This document shows positions 43,554 through 54,852 of a stretch of 64,000 nucleotides of DNA, piece after piece. The notes under the pieces are model-generated. The model was not told where the DNA came from. It did not search any database and saw only the letters and a program-made list of their open reading frames with translations. A program made the translations under genes and the position numbers. Origin of the DNA: Nitzschia sp. DOCU1 (lineage: Eukaryota; Bacillariophyta; Bacillariophyceae; Bacillariales; Bacillariaceae); NCBI GenBank assembly GCA_951394045.1, contig OX595995.1:1860001-1924000 (forward strand), in the 5' to 3' direction. Positions within the stretch are counted from its first letter, which is position 1; the number at the start of each line of letters is the position of its first letter.

Positions 43554-44107
43554 AGCGAGGCGAGGAATTATCGTCAGAGATTGTGTTGAGTCAACGTCGT
43601 CACTTAGCTTGCCGATTCTCAGTCGTCACCTTTGAAACTTACATGTACGCAAAAGAAAAGCACCCTAGTTGCTGTGAAGGAAAACACCCATGGTCTTGCC
43701 ATTTCGAGACACAGCAAGAGCGTAAGAAGTTGGAGGAGGGAGGGACAATGGCAACGATGAGGAAAGGTCATTGCATGATGAGACCACATCTTGAAGAAAG
43801 TCAAAAGATTCCCCGAAAAGGCCCGCAAGAGAATGCGGTCGGTAAAAGTGTCTTATGATGTCGGATGCGCATAGTACGTACCTACATTCTTAACTCCCAC
43901 CGGTACGCGACCGACGATACTATTATGCCTAGCTAGTGGATTGCCCGAAGAGTTCAAGATTGGTGGGGCCAAGCTAGAGTGAGCATCAAAGAGACTGCAG
44001 GTGGCTGAATATTATTTGGACGTGTTCTCAGAGAGGAGGAATTGTAAAGACGCGAGTGGAATCGACGCAACTCCCGATATTAGCCGCGGCGACTACATTC
44101 ATGTGAA

Positions 44108-45394
44108 TTAACGCTTTTCAAACAAGTATAGTGACACGATCCACTCGTTTCCATTTTCAAGCCCCCATAGCTCAGCGCAGGCAAGGAAAAAGAGTCTCCA
44201 ATTGACATACCACTCGCGTTCCTTGCCGGCACCATAGGCCTCGGTCAAGACAGGTTTGAGTTCGCCCGACTTCCAGCTTTTATCCAAATAAGCGAGCCAT
44301 CCATTGGAAGTCTTTTCGTAGTTTGTTCCATTCACACGCCAGTGATTCTGGATACTAAAGTCATTGGCGAAATACAATAACAAGTCGTCACTCGGCATGG
44401 TTCCCCCGGTGAAAAAGTTCTCCGACATCCAGCCTTGTTCGAAATGATAGGTGAAATCTTTATGAGTGAAAATATGAACGAACAACTTGCCTCCAGGCTT
44501 GAGGAATCCGTGAACTTTTTTCATGAGATGATCATAGTTCTTCATGTGCTCGAACCTGGAAAGAAGCCAATAAAAGGTGAGATTACCGACCCGCCACCGC
44601 GACAGGAGATGATAGGTGTTGATTTCCACTTACATTTCCACCGTCATTACCAAATCATTGCCCTTGACGACATTCAAAGCCCCCTTATCATCAGACACAT
44701 TGCAAGTGACAATAGTGATATTGTTGACATTGTATCCTCGCTTCTTGGCCGTCGCCAGGATGTATTGTCGCTGAGAGTGAGAGTTGGAGATTCCCGTAAT
44801 GTTGGCATTCGGGAAGCGCTCCGCAAGGTGCAAGGTGAGAGATCCCCAGCCACAGCCCAAATCTACAATGCTCATTCCATCTTTGACATTGGCAAGTTTA
44901 CAGTAATGATCCAACATGGCAACTTCGGACTCTTCAAAGGTGGTGGACGGCGACGGCCACAATCCACTCGAGTATTTCTTGCGGGGCCCCAGACACAAAT
45001 CATAAAATTTGGCAGGAACTTCGTAGTGTTGTTGATTCGCAGCGTCCGTTTCAATGGCGATGGGCATAGTTTTGAGCGTTTGAATGATTTTTATTTTGTT
45101 CTCGAGCTCTTGTTCGACATTTTCCGCCTTGAGAATATTCAAATGGTCGTACAATTGAACTCGGATTCCGAACCGAATCACAAAGTCAGGAATCAATCCC
45201 ATATGAATCAAGGGAATGCAAGTTTCCGAAAATTGAGACATCCAGCTAAGAATTTTTTGGGAGATCTTCTCGGCTAGCGAAGTTGACGCAATCATTCGCA
45301 ACAGCGCGAATCCGAGGGCCAGCTGATGGGGCCGGACGTCATTGTAGTTAGCCGGGAGAATGAAGAGGGAGCGACTGAGATCCACCAAGTTCAT
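44108..45394 (-). CDS. SAM-dependent methyltransferase, coclaurine N-methyltransferase/CFAS-like (copy C)
   Basis: Exons 45394-44634 and 44555-44108 with the same intron as copy A. The translated exons read the same as those at 29532-30818, so both genes encode the same 402-residue enzyme. The upstream region is also duplicated for about 210 bp before 45606, so promoter-proximal sequence is shared, but what lies beyond differs. Two intact genes plus truncated copy B make three loci within 16 kb. Confidence 0.85.
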
Positions 45395-45606
45395 TTTGAT
45401 CGTTTGTTGTGATGTGTAGATGTGACTCTGTCAATGAACCCTTTATAACTACAACAACCAGAAATGGCGGACTCAATACATATCTCATCCAAACTACCGA
45501 TGACGACAAAGACGACGAGACTGACGTGAGTTTTTGATGTGGCGCCTGCGGTGGTGGGATCTTTCTTTCCAAGAAAGTGCCGATCTTTGCGCGGGAAGCC
45601 AATAGG

Positions 45607-45674
45607 GACTACCGGTACTCTACCTGTATGGAAGCAGACGGACGGTCGGTGGCAAGACCGCACCGATGATTCAT
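45607..45674. other. Short unique sequence between copy C and the LINE
   Basis: No feature recognised. Confidence 0.4.
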
Positions 45675-45923
45675 TCGAACGGCACGTGTCGATTTTGGGG
45701 GGTTAAGAGGTCTTATTTATTAAACGCTGCCGCTCCGATCGCATCGGAAAACCGATACGTCGGTCGACCCGCGTTCCCGGCGGATCGGAATCCGCGAGGA
45801 CTTTTTAACTACTGTCCACCCCATTATTTTTATTTGATATTCGGGGTTGTTTTCTTGGTGTTTATGTTCTTTCGATGGATTGCTCCTTTTCTTTCTTTTT
45901 CTGATTTTTTTTTTCTTTCTTTT

Positions 45924-48900
45924 CTAAGGTGGCTGTAGTGGGGGTGGCGGTGGTGGCGGGTTGACTTCTCTTGCACGAATGCTGCGACGGATAGCTGGCT
46001 CATTGAGATTGATCCAGTTCTGCAACGGGAGATTGTCGTCAGGTGTGGTGGCCATGTGGGCTTCCACCGATGGAAGGAAGATGTATCGGTCGGTGTCCCG
46101 CATGTTCGGTCGTTGTGAGTATAGTATGGTGAGTTCACGGTGAATCTGGCGGCGTTGTCGTTCCTTAATCTCGGCTGGATTGCTTCCAAATCTGACCTCA
46201 TTCCGAGATTTCCAAATTTTTAACCACCATGTGACGCCGTGTGTTGCGATTGATTTGGACCATGCGCGTCCTGAGGTTCCTGTCCCTGTGCCGTTGGTTG
46301 TTGATAGGTGATCTTGTTGAAGGCGGCTCCAGCGGGCTGACAGGCGTCCGCGGAGTGGCTGATCCCATCCCATTTCATTTTGTTCCCGAACCAATTGGTG
46401 GTATTTCTCAGGATACGGAGCGGGAGGTAGCGGGGCGCCGATCTCGGTAAGCCATTGTTCCATGCCTTCTTTCATGATCTTAATAAGCCACGGGTCGCTT
46501 GATAATCGAGGGACGGATAAGATGTCGTCGATGCTCTTGAGGTAATCTATACGCCATGTGGCAGCCGTGTTTCCTGGGCACCTCACGATATGATTGTTGT
46601 CTTCCATTTCAGCATTGCAGGAGAAACACGATGGGTCTTTCCTCTTATCGTTACGGTGTGCAATGTGACCTGTCGGTGCGTGGCGGAACAGATGTTTTAC
46701 CAAAATTGACTGGTGGGTGCGGTTGGCCGAGAGGGCGCCACTGTGGGCAGCCCAGTCGACGCTATCGGCCAGGTGTGGGTCCCAATCGAATCGTTGGCTG
46801 AGGTAGGATTTCAAATAGGGCCATGTCGCCGCGTCTCGAATTTCTGTCTTGAAGTTAGCGGAGATGGTTCCTTGTTGGCTGTCCAGGGTGGCCCCAGTGG
46901 AAGGGAAGTGATAAGCTGTGGAGACTGGGTCCGGGTTCTCGTGGAGATATTGGAGGGCTAGAGCGCGGGATGCTGTGTTGATTTGTGCAGGGACAGAGAT
47001 GGGTCCTGGTGGTTGCGTGTCGATTGTGTGGAAGATGCTGTGGCATGCCCGGATACGCCCCCGAACCCCTTTGAGGGAGAAATGGAGGGCGTTGGTCACA
47101 TCCCAATCTGGCCACAAAGTGTTGCTTGGGACTTCATACGAGTATTTCCGATGGGCTTTGATACGTGTGAACAGGCCTTTGCTATCTGTGTGAATTTTCA
47201 GCGGCTGAAAAGGTGGTACCGTATCGTCCCATTCTAGCAGTAGGAGAAAACGTGTAAGTGACAGATGACCATACGCTTTTGCCCTCATGAGACTGGGTTG
47301 AAGTCCTGGTGCAGATCCACGGCATTTTGCGACCCATGTTCCATCGGTATTGCCTAGTTGCCATCCAAAGCTTGCTGTCGTGCCTTGTACTTCTCCGCTT
47401 GAGCCTCCGATGCCTGTGCAGGTAGAATACCACTCTCGGAGTTCTTGGAGGGAGAATGGTGTTTCCAAGTGAGAAAGGAGATGACGTTCCCATGGGGCCA
47501 TGGCGGCAACGACGGCCTGCAGATCGGTGGGTATTGGAATGGCGTTGTTCGCTGGAGGGACCATAGGTGTCCAATGATCCAGGCGTAGTGTTGTGGACGG
47601 GAATGCTATTCGAGTGATGGATGCAGGGACACTGTCGTCGGGTAGGTGGTTGCACGGCGTTCCAGCTATCGAAAATTGATGGTGGTGGATTGGTTGGTGG
47701 CTGGTGTAATTTCCGTCGTCGTCACGGCAGAACATGATATTCTGGCCAGGCGAGAACACCTGTTTCCACGCGACGCGGGTATTTGTTGCGTTGCAAAGCC
47801 ATCGGCCCAAAGGTGCGATCAACCTGAGATTTGAATGATGGTGGATAAGGGGTGACAGAGACTTCTTCCAGAGATTCCAGGCCCGGGGTGGTGGCCGCTT
47901 GGTGTGATTGAACATGTGAGTTCTGCGAGTGCCGGCCGTTGGTGGAACATCGAGTCCGTGCCACATTACGGCCTTAATGAAGCGGCCGTCAGCCGTGGTG
48001 ATGTCCGATAATGTTGTGATCTGATTGAATTCTCGGCACGCTGCGATCATTTGGATTTCGACGCTGGTGAACTTCCCAGGTTGAGTGGTCAACAACCATT
48101 CCATGAGGAAAACGTCGCCTTCTCGTTGAGACCTCGGTGAGAAGTCTGAGGAGTGGTTCAGTTTGAGGTTCGTCTTGTGCAGAAATTCACGGAGGCTGAG
48201 CGCCCAGGTCGCCCGGACATGTGGAAGTGGCGTGGAAGTGTTCTGAGAAAACAGCGATGACGCGAACCCAGCTTGTGCCTGGAGCCAACTCATCATGATC
48301 CGCAATTCCCGCGCCGGTTGGCCGTTGCTTCGAAATAATTTTAAGGCGAGGATGGTCTTTGCCATTCCCTGTTCGGTGTGGCGCCCCATGAACCCGATTC
48401 CACCCCTCTTTGCCAGAGCCCATGTCACCGACCGCTCAAAGTTTTTATTATATCCACAGTGATTTAATGCTTTGGCCGTGAAGCCTTTCTCGATTCAGTG
48501 CGCTTCTTTCTCATTGAAGGAAGTGCAGCAGTCTGGGTAACCAACGCTTGTCTGATAGAAGCTATGATAATAGGTGCGTGCTTCCTTGGGCGAAGAGCAG
48601 CATCCTATCCTTCGAATGTGTCGCCGTGCGTTGTCTGTGCTCTTTTTCAACTGTGTCTTCATACTGCCGCTTGGTGACGTCCAGACACCCAAGGTTCGGT
48701 GAGTTTCAAATGCCGATAGGCTCTTGATTTTGATGGGTGCTGGCTGGGTTGGTGACATGATGAGCAGCTCATGCTGGCTACGATGCGGATTCAGCATCAA
48801 GATCCCTTTACTGTCAGGTGCCGAGGAGATTAAGTGATAGGAGCATTTTGACGCCTCGAGGAGGCCACCAGAAGACCACAGAAGGTCGTTCCACCGTTGG

Positions 48901-51719
48901 GCGTCTTCTCGCATTTTTCCAATTAGGGCGTCTGCTGATGGTTGGGGATGGGCTGCGAAGTCATTTACTCGTTGAGAGCAATCGTCAACGAATCCCACCA
49001 TGTAAATTATGATAGATTCTTTTTTATCGTAACTCTCAAAAATGGCTCCATTAGCATGTTCTTCGAAAGCGTCAAACAATGTCGAGCATACAAACAGCCA
49101 AATGGTGGGTGAGTTCTGCGAGCCTTGACCTGTTCCATGGATTGGGTTGTTTTCTTCGTGTTGATAAAATCTCGCTGATGGGCCTAACTTCGTCTTCAAT
49201 TTGAAACGTGCCTCCTCTAGAGTGATAGCATTGACGATGGCCACCTTGTAATGCATTCCATATTTTTGGCTGGCAAGGCTTGCTAAGGCCGCCAGGATCC
49301 TGTCGTAGCAAGCCGCTGCATCAAGATCGAACGCGACGCCGCTCTTTCCGCTGAGACGATAGATCTCGTTTTGGAAAATTTCCATGATTACCGGGTCGTG
49401 CGCTGATCGTCCTGCTCTACTTCCATAAGTGCCTTCATTCAGTAATCCCTTGTCTTCTGCGTGATGGATCGCCTCTCTCCATTTGACGCCTAAGATTAAG
49501 TTGTAGTCAGCTTCGTAAAGGTGGATGACACGGAGGCGATGAACACGGCAATTATCGGCATCCTTCCGTAGCATCACGTTTTCGACATCCTTCCAGCGGT
49601 CGAGGGAGTATCCGAATTTGAGAGCGTAGTTGATGACGGCAAGTCTGCAGTCGATGATTAGATCGCGGTCCTGGGAGAACTTGATAAAAGCATTGGAACT
49701 CGGTTTGTTGTCGCGAGGTTCAAGCCCGCACGGTCGGCGGAGGGAGTGGTACATTCCCAGGTGGAGCTTGGATGGGCTCGTTGACGTCCTCTCTGGCCAA
49801 TTCTTGATTTTTGAGAGGAATTGCTCCTTCGTAAGTGTTGCCGTTATCTTGTTTGCTGTCGTCCTGCGTTTGAGGTGCTGCAGGAAGAGCAGAGTAATAT
49901 TGTCCAGTTCCGCCCTCGCAAAGTTGCCTTCCAGGATGAGATCTGCGGCATAACCGTCGCCTTTATATCCCAGATTCTCTTTCATGAACACGCTTGTGCA
50001 TGGGGTTCCTTCCGCCTGCCCAAAGTGTTCCTGATTCCTAGATAAGAGAGCATCCTCGATTTCTGTAGGGACCGTTGTCGTCCTCCAATCATTGCATTGT
50101 TTTGGTGGCGTTCCTGGGATCCTAGGAAGCTCCAATCTATCTACACTGCCTGCCGCCGCGTCCTGGGATCTCTTGATTTTGTTGTACACACCGGACATTG
50201 CTTCGGACTGCTGTAGTCGTTTTATGATTGTCTCTGCCTTTTTGTTTTCCGCTGCTGCGTATGCTTCGGCTTTGAGTCGTAGAAATTCCCGTCGTATCTC
50301 TCTCGCTTTTAGGCGTATTTTCTTTAACGTTCGTTGGGCTGATTTCCGAAGACGGTTGATATCACGAGGAGATGGGATCGAATCAGTGAGGCCGTAGCGC
50401 TCTTTAATCGACTGTAGAACGTTCCGCATCTTAACTCTGTTACGACGAAAGCTGGATGCCTGGCTATAATAAAAACTTCGAGCCCATGCTTCTGCGAACT
50501 CTGGACTCCAGTGACTACGGGGGCGTAGTTTTGAAACCATCTTTTCTCCCCGAAGAGAGCCTCTAGTCAGATCGTTGTCGAATCGTTCGATGAATTCATG
50601 GTCAGGCTGATCGAGATCCTGGATATATCGTAGCCGATTGGCCATGTTATGATCCCGTAGATATTTTGCTGTCTCTGTGACCCAATTGAGAACATCCTTC
50701 GGTTGTTTGGCGTCCAATCCTCTCCTATCGCGCGTGGGCATGATTGTAGTTTGGTTGCCGAACAATAGGATTGTGTCCATATCGGCCCACATTCCGCGAT
50801 GATCCGTGTTGAATCTAAGACCAAACTGGTCAAACCCGCAGTTCAACATTGCCTGTGCAACAGATTCAGTGCCTAGCATGTAATCGATCCTTGTGGTTCC
50901 TCGGATATACGTATTGGGATGGTTGTTGACGCCATGACGTGCACTGATCAGGTCGAATAAATGCAGTTCGTCAATGAGGTCGTTCATCGCAGCTGTTGTT
51001 ATTTCCTCATTAAAATCACCTCCGATGAGGAACTCGTCGGCTGGATATTTCTTGACGAATTCTTTCAGGTCCCGCTTGAAGGCGCTTCGGGGAGTGATGC
51101 TTGGGTCATTAATCATTGCTTCCTGCTGACGTGCGGCCGTGAATGATGTCGGATCGATGGTCCCGCCGCATACTTGGTAAATTGATACGACCCAGATCCC
51201 TTTGGTGGTATCGTCGCAACCGTAGCGTGCTGCCGACCATCGGCCCATTGCATCTTTGAAAACACTATTGATTCTAGAACAGATGCCCCCCCCAATTGTA
51301 AGTAGGCTTGTGCCACCCGGTTTCTTGTCGTCAGCAGCTGGTTCTGGTGTTGCGGAGGTGATGATGAGAGACTCGGTTTTGATTGTTTTCCTTGTTGCTT
51401 GTTCAATGCGGAGACGAACGTGTTCCTTGGAGGTGTCTAAGTTCATTTCGGAGAAACCACCAACATCTACTTGTAGATCTTGCATCACGGAGCAAATTTG
51501 TTCCCACTTGGCTGATTCCTTCGTGCCGTGGATGTTGCAGAAATAAAACCGTGTGGTGCCATCCATTTTCTTTTCGAGTACATCACCGAATGATTCGTTT
51601 TCTTTCCACAGCTGTTCCTCGTTGTCGGAACCATAATCTTCTAGCCAGTCTTGGAGGTTTAAGTTTGTAGAAGAAGTACTGCCATCACTAATAATTGTGT
51701 CGTCATCGAATTCTATCAT
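45924..51719 (-). pseudogene. LINE ORF2: endonuclease, RT and RNase H-like region, one in-frame TGA
   Basis: One frame of 1,931 codons from ATG 51719 to the stop near 45924, broken only by TGA 48495-48497 (KEAH, stop, IEKGF). The N-terminal AP-type endonuclease shows GGFSEMNLD, GGDFNEE, RIDYMLG and TDHRGMW. The RT has KFGYSLDRWKDVENVML, GVAFDLDAAACYDRI, HGTGQGSQNSPTIW and the GFVDDCSQ catalytic box. After the stop, an RNase H-like region (FGWQLGNTDG, SLMRAKAYGHLSL, KIHTDSKGL) has Lys where catalytic Glu is expected. A Cys/His motif (CFSCNAEMEDNNHIVRCPG) and the conserved WINLNEPAIRRS tail follow. Confidence 0.8.
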
Positions 51720-53569
51720 CTTCGTATTGCCGCTAGGGCGTGCTCGAAAATGCCTGAGCTGGCGTCGTTGCGTCCGCCACCTCTTGAGGTGGGTTGTCGT
51801 TGGCGTAATCGAGTAGCTCGATTTCCCCGATAGTTAGGTGTTTCGAACTCGGTCTGATCCTCTGTTTCACCCATGGCTTCATCCTCTAGGTCTGCTTCGA
51901 GTGACCGTCCTGTCAAAGCCTCCGGTGTGGTCGTGATACACGTCCTCTTATTACTTTCTTGAGGTTTTTGACGTGCGTCTGGAGTGAACTTTGGAGCCGT
52001 CAATCTTTCTGATTCAAGTTCCTGTAAACGCATCAGAAGAACACGGTTTTCCTCTTTGATTCCCATGTTTTCATCCTTGATCTCGATCACCAGGTTTAGC
52101 AAGGCGTCAAGCCTATTGGTTATGGCAGAAATGTCGTGTCCTTGGGCCGTGGTGGTGGTGATGTTTGGCGGCGGACCGGGCTGTCTAGTACCAGTGGCTT
52201 CGGCGTAGGAGGCCCGATATGAAGATCTTGATACGGCACCTGATGTGGCCGGCTCCTCTGGTTTGTCAAATTCGTCAGTGGTCGCGGCTTCTTCGTCTTC
52301 GCCCCAGATTGATTCCATGGCTTCCGTGATTATGCTCACGCTGTCGGCTGTGTTCGTACCATCGCTCAATGAGTCCACTTCAATTCTGCCACGTTTAGAG
52401 ACGACGCAAGGCACGAAATTCATTCGTCGCATGTGAGTTGGCCATAATGACAATTCTCGTGCTACCGCATCATGAACCTGACGATGGATGTCGCCTTGAG
52501 ATGAGACGTTTCCTTTTGCTGGTGCGACGTCGATTAGGAGTTTCCATTCACCTTCAGTTTGCACTAGTCCCGTCGGCAGAATATCATATACTCGTTTGAT
52601 TTTTGAAAGTTTCTCCTCACCCAGTTTGTGCATGACTTCTTTGGTGACTCCTGCGATTTTGATGACGTATAGATTCCGGAGGCATTTGTTGGTCGTCTTG
52701 ACGCAACTATCGAAGGACTTGGGATGATTTTTCCGCCAGTGGAACGGGATATATGCTCCATGCTGTTTCTTCCATTCTTTGGATTTGCTTGCGTTGGTCA
52801 TGATCTGATGTAGTACCTTTCGGTCAGGTTCATCACACCTGATCACATATGCTCTTGTGTACTTGTCCCACTGATTATAGCTCTTGCTGCTTTCCGTCAT
52901 GGCTACTTTGGCTTTTTTCAGCACGAATTCGGGTGACGCCGTACCTTTTGGAGCGTATGCTGCGAGTTCTTTGCGCCAGGTCGACACCAGGTGTTTTGCA
53001 GGGACGTGCTCAACGTGCACGTTCGCAATGAATCCAATTTGTCGTTCTTCAACCTTTTCTTTACTGAACAAGTGCTCGCTAATGTAGATGTTGTGCATTG
53101 CAATGTATTCCTTGAGATTACCACCGCTTTTTAAGGAGGGGATTCGCGATTTGCAGTTGATGGTGATGATCGCGACATACAGAGTGGATCGGACGTTTCT
53201 GATACGCATTGTCTCTTGTTTGATGTCGATGACTTCTTTTGCTTTCGAGGCGGATGTAGCCATTTTGTCGAAATTTGTGAGTTCCTGTTGTTTCTTGATA
53301 ATATATGTTTCCGGTTCAAAGTGTTTAATGAGGGAGAGCACCTTCGCGAAATGCAATGCGGCGTGGTCAACATCGGTCCCCCCGCTACCTTTCCACGATA
53401 GCTTCATCTTGTACGTGAATCCGTCCAGTTCGGTGAGATCCTGTCCGTTTTTGTTCCCGCTGCCGCTGGAACGTACGGTCTTGTCATCGTCGTCGGTCTC
53501 GTTTGTGTTGGTCGTCTTTGCATGAGCGCCATTGGCGCAATTTCCATCGGCAGTAGTCGCCATCGTCAC
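51716..53569 (-). CDS. LINE ORF1 protein with coiled coil
   Basis: 617 residues, no stops. Its TGA (51718-51716) overlaps the ATG of ORF2 (51719-51717) as ATGA, a layout that favours termination-reinitiation in other bicistronic LINEs. A predicted coiled coil (ITNRLDALLNLVIEIKDENMGIK region, about residues 480-520) and a basic tail rich in Arg and Gly (RQRQPTSRGGGR) fit an RNA-binding, self-associating ORF1p. No zinc knuckle or RRM is recognised in the larger N-terminal part. Confidence 0.7.
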   Translation of the reverse strand: MTMATTADGNCANGAHAKTTNTNETDDDDKTVRSSGSGNKNGQDLTELDGFTYKMKLSWKGSGGTDVDHAALHFAKVLSLIKHFEPETYIIKKQQELTNFDKMATSASKAKEVIDIKQETMRIRNVRSTLYVAIITINCKSRIPSLKSGGNLKEYIAMHNIYISEHLFSKEKVEERQIGFIANVHVEHVPAKHLVSTWRKELAAYAPKGTASPEFVLKKAKVAMTESSKSYNQWDKYTRAYVIRCDEPDRKVLHQIMTNASKSKEWKKQHGAYIPFHWRKNHPKSFDSCVKTTNKCLRNLYVIKIAGVTKEVMHKLGEEKLSKIKRVYDILPTGLVQTEGEWKLLIDVAPAKGNVSSQGDIHRQVHDAVARELSLWPTHMRRMNFVPCVVSKRGRIEVDSLSDGTNTADSVSIITEAMESIWGEDEEAATTDEFDKPEEPATSGAVSRSSYRASYAEATGTRQPGPPPNITTTTAQGHDISAITNRLDALLNLVIEIKDENMGIKEENRVLLMRLQELESERLTAPKFTPDARQKPQESNKRTCITTTPEALTGRSLEADLEDEAMGETEDQTEFETPNYRGNRATRLRQRQPTSRGGGRNDASSGIFEHALAAIRR

Positions 53570-53714
53570 TACCTTTTCCGCGTTTTTCTCGCTGTATGCA
53601 CCTTTTCTACGTAACTTCTACGTAGATTTTGTACTGGATCTCCTAAGGAAATCAGGGTTCGACGCGTCGATCCCGATGTTCCAAACGAAAAACTATCGAA
53701 CGGCACGTGTCGAT

Positions 53715-54251
53715 GTTTTACGTGTATGTGGGCAAAAGTTTTTGATTAACCCGAGCGCAGCGAGGGTTACGGTGCCCCGCAGGTGCGCCGAAGGCCAACA
53801 CTACCGGTAGCTAGCGTAGTAGCACTCGAGTCCATACAAACAGACTGCTAGCGGTAAATATACTCATTATCTTAGCTAGTGATACTAAGAGTGACCAGCA
53901 CAACTAGCCATATACCTGCTAGTAGAGCGATAATCATCACTATTGTTCCTACTATCTACCGGTAGATAGTTGGTCATCAGTCAACGTGTGGTGACACGTC
54001 CTGACTGTACTACTAGCACCATCCTTGCATCCCCCCGTTGCCTGTGGCTGTTGGCACGAGAGCAACCGGCAGCTACTCGCCGAGTACCGCACATAGGCAG
54101 AAAATGTGCACTTCACTACTACTTCTTCTCGAAAAAGAACTATCGGTTCACGCCATCAAATCTCCCATGTTCGTTACCCCACATGAGTAAGCCACCTGCC
54201 ATTTCGGAAAGGGGGGACGACTACACCGACTGCATTTTTGGGGGGGGGGCA
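53715..54251. other. Spacer between the LINE and the copia element
   Basis: No gene recognised. A short CTACCGGTAG-type palindromic theme recurs (near 53803 and 53956), and the right end has a G-run (54239-54249) next to a truncated LTR. Confidence 0.4.
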
Positions 54252-54654
54252 AGTCGAGGCGGGCGAGCCTGTCCAACGGATGCGACATGGTCTGTCTGTC
54301 CACCAGATTTTTGTCAATCAATCGAGTCGTCATTGCCAGTCCAACAATTTTGGCTCGAACCCAGCTCGTCATTGATCATCACCATCGTCTCTACTATCCT
54401 CCTTCCATTGCATCTTGAAGTATCCTATCCTTGAAGCATATCCTGGATCCAAGATGTTTGCTCTTCACCCTCGAAACCATTTTACTTCTAGATGTAAAAG
54501 CTTATAATATTTCATTACTGGAATTTGTCATCGCTCATTGCTTTCTAGTAGTTAAACTCTACTGGATCTGACCGAAGTGCAACGAGACTGGACACCTCGT
54601 CTGTACGTCATCGGATTCTTCAGAGTAAGAGCTACGAAGACTCTACGCTCTGAG
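54252..54654 (+). repeat. 5' LTR (left end truncated)
   Basis: Shared with 61332-61715 from AGTCGAGGCGGGCGAGCC to CTCTGAG. Immediately after it TGGTTATGAGCCC (54655-54667) has the TGG start expected of a tRNA primer-binding site. Confidence 0.75.
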
Positions 54655-54852
54655 TGGTTATGAGCCCAATAACTACCTAATCCAGTATACGCTACCTCTG
54701 GGGGACGCCCCGACAAAGCCTACCTGATCGATCGCGCTCCCCGAGCAAAACCACCACCACCCTCTTGCAAGATTTCGGAGACACCGTCTCGACCCACCTC
54801 CACTGGAGACCAAACTTCCCCCTTCTCTGTGGTTGACGACCCATTCGATACC

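Larger units (their letters stand above)
39066..45606. repeat. Segmental duplication, copy C (6,541 bp)
   Basis: Direct repeat of 24471-31030. A 2-bp deletion near 39276 and a 17-bp deletion near 43268 distinguish it. Sequence to the right of 45606 is unrelated to that right of 31030. Confidence 0.95.
45675..53714 (-). mobile_element. 8.0-kb LINE with 19-bp target-site duplication
   Basis: The body (45694-53695) is flanked by TCGAACGGCACGTGTCGAT at 45675-45693 and 53696-53714. ORF1 and ORF2 are on the minus strand. The 3' end carries AATAAATAAGACCTCTTAACC and a short A-run, not a long poly(A). The 5' leader is about 126 bp. The element appears full length with one disabling stop in ORF2. Confidence 0.85.
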
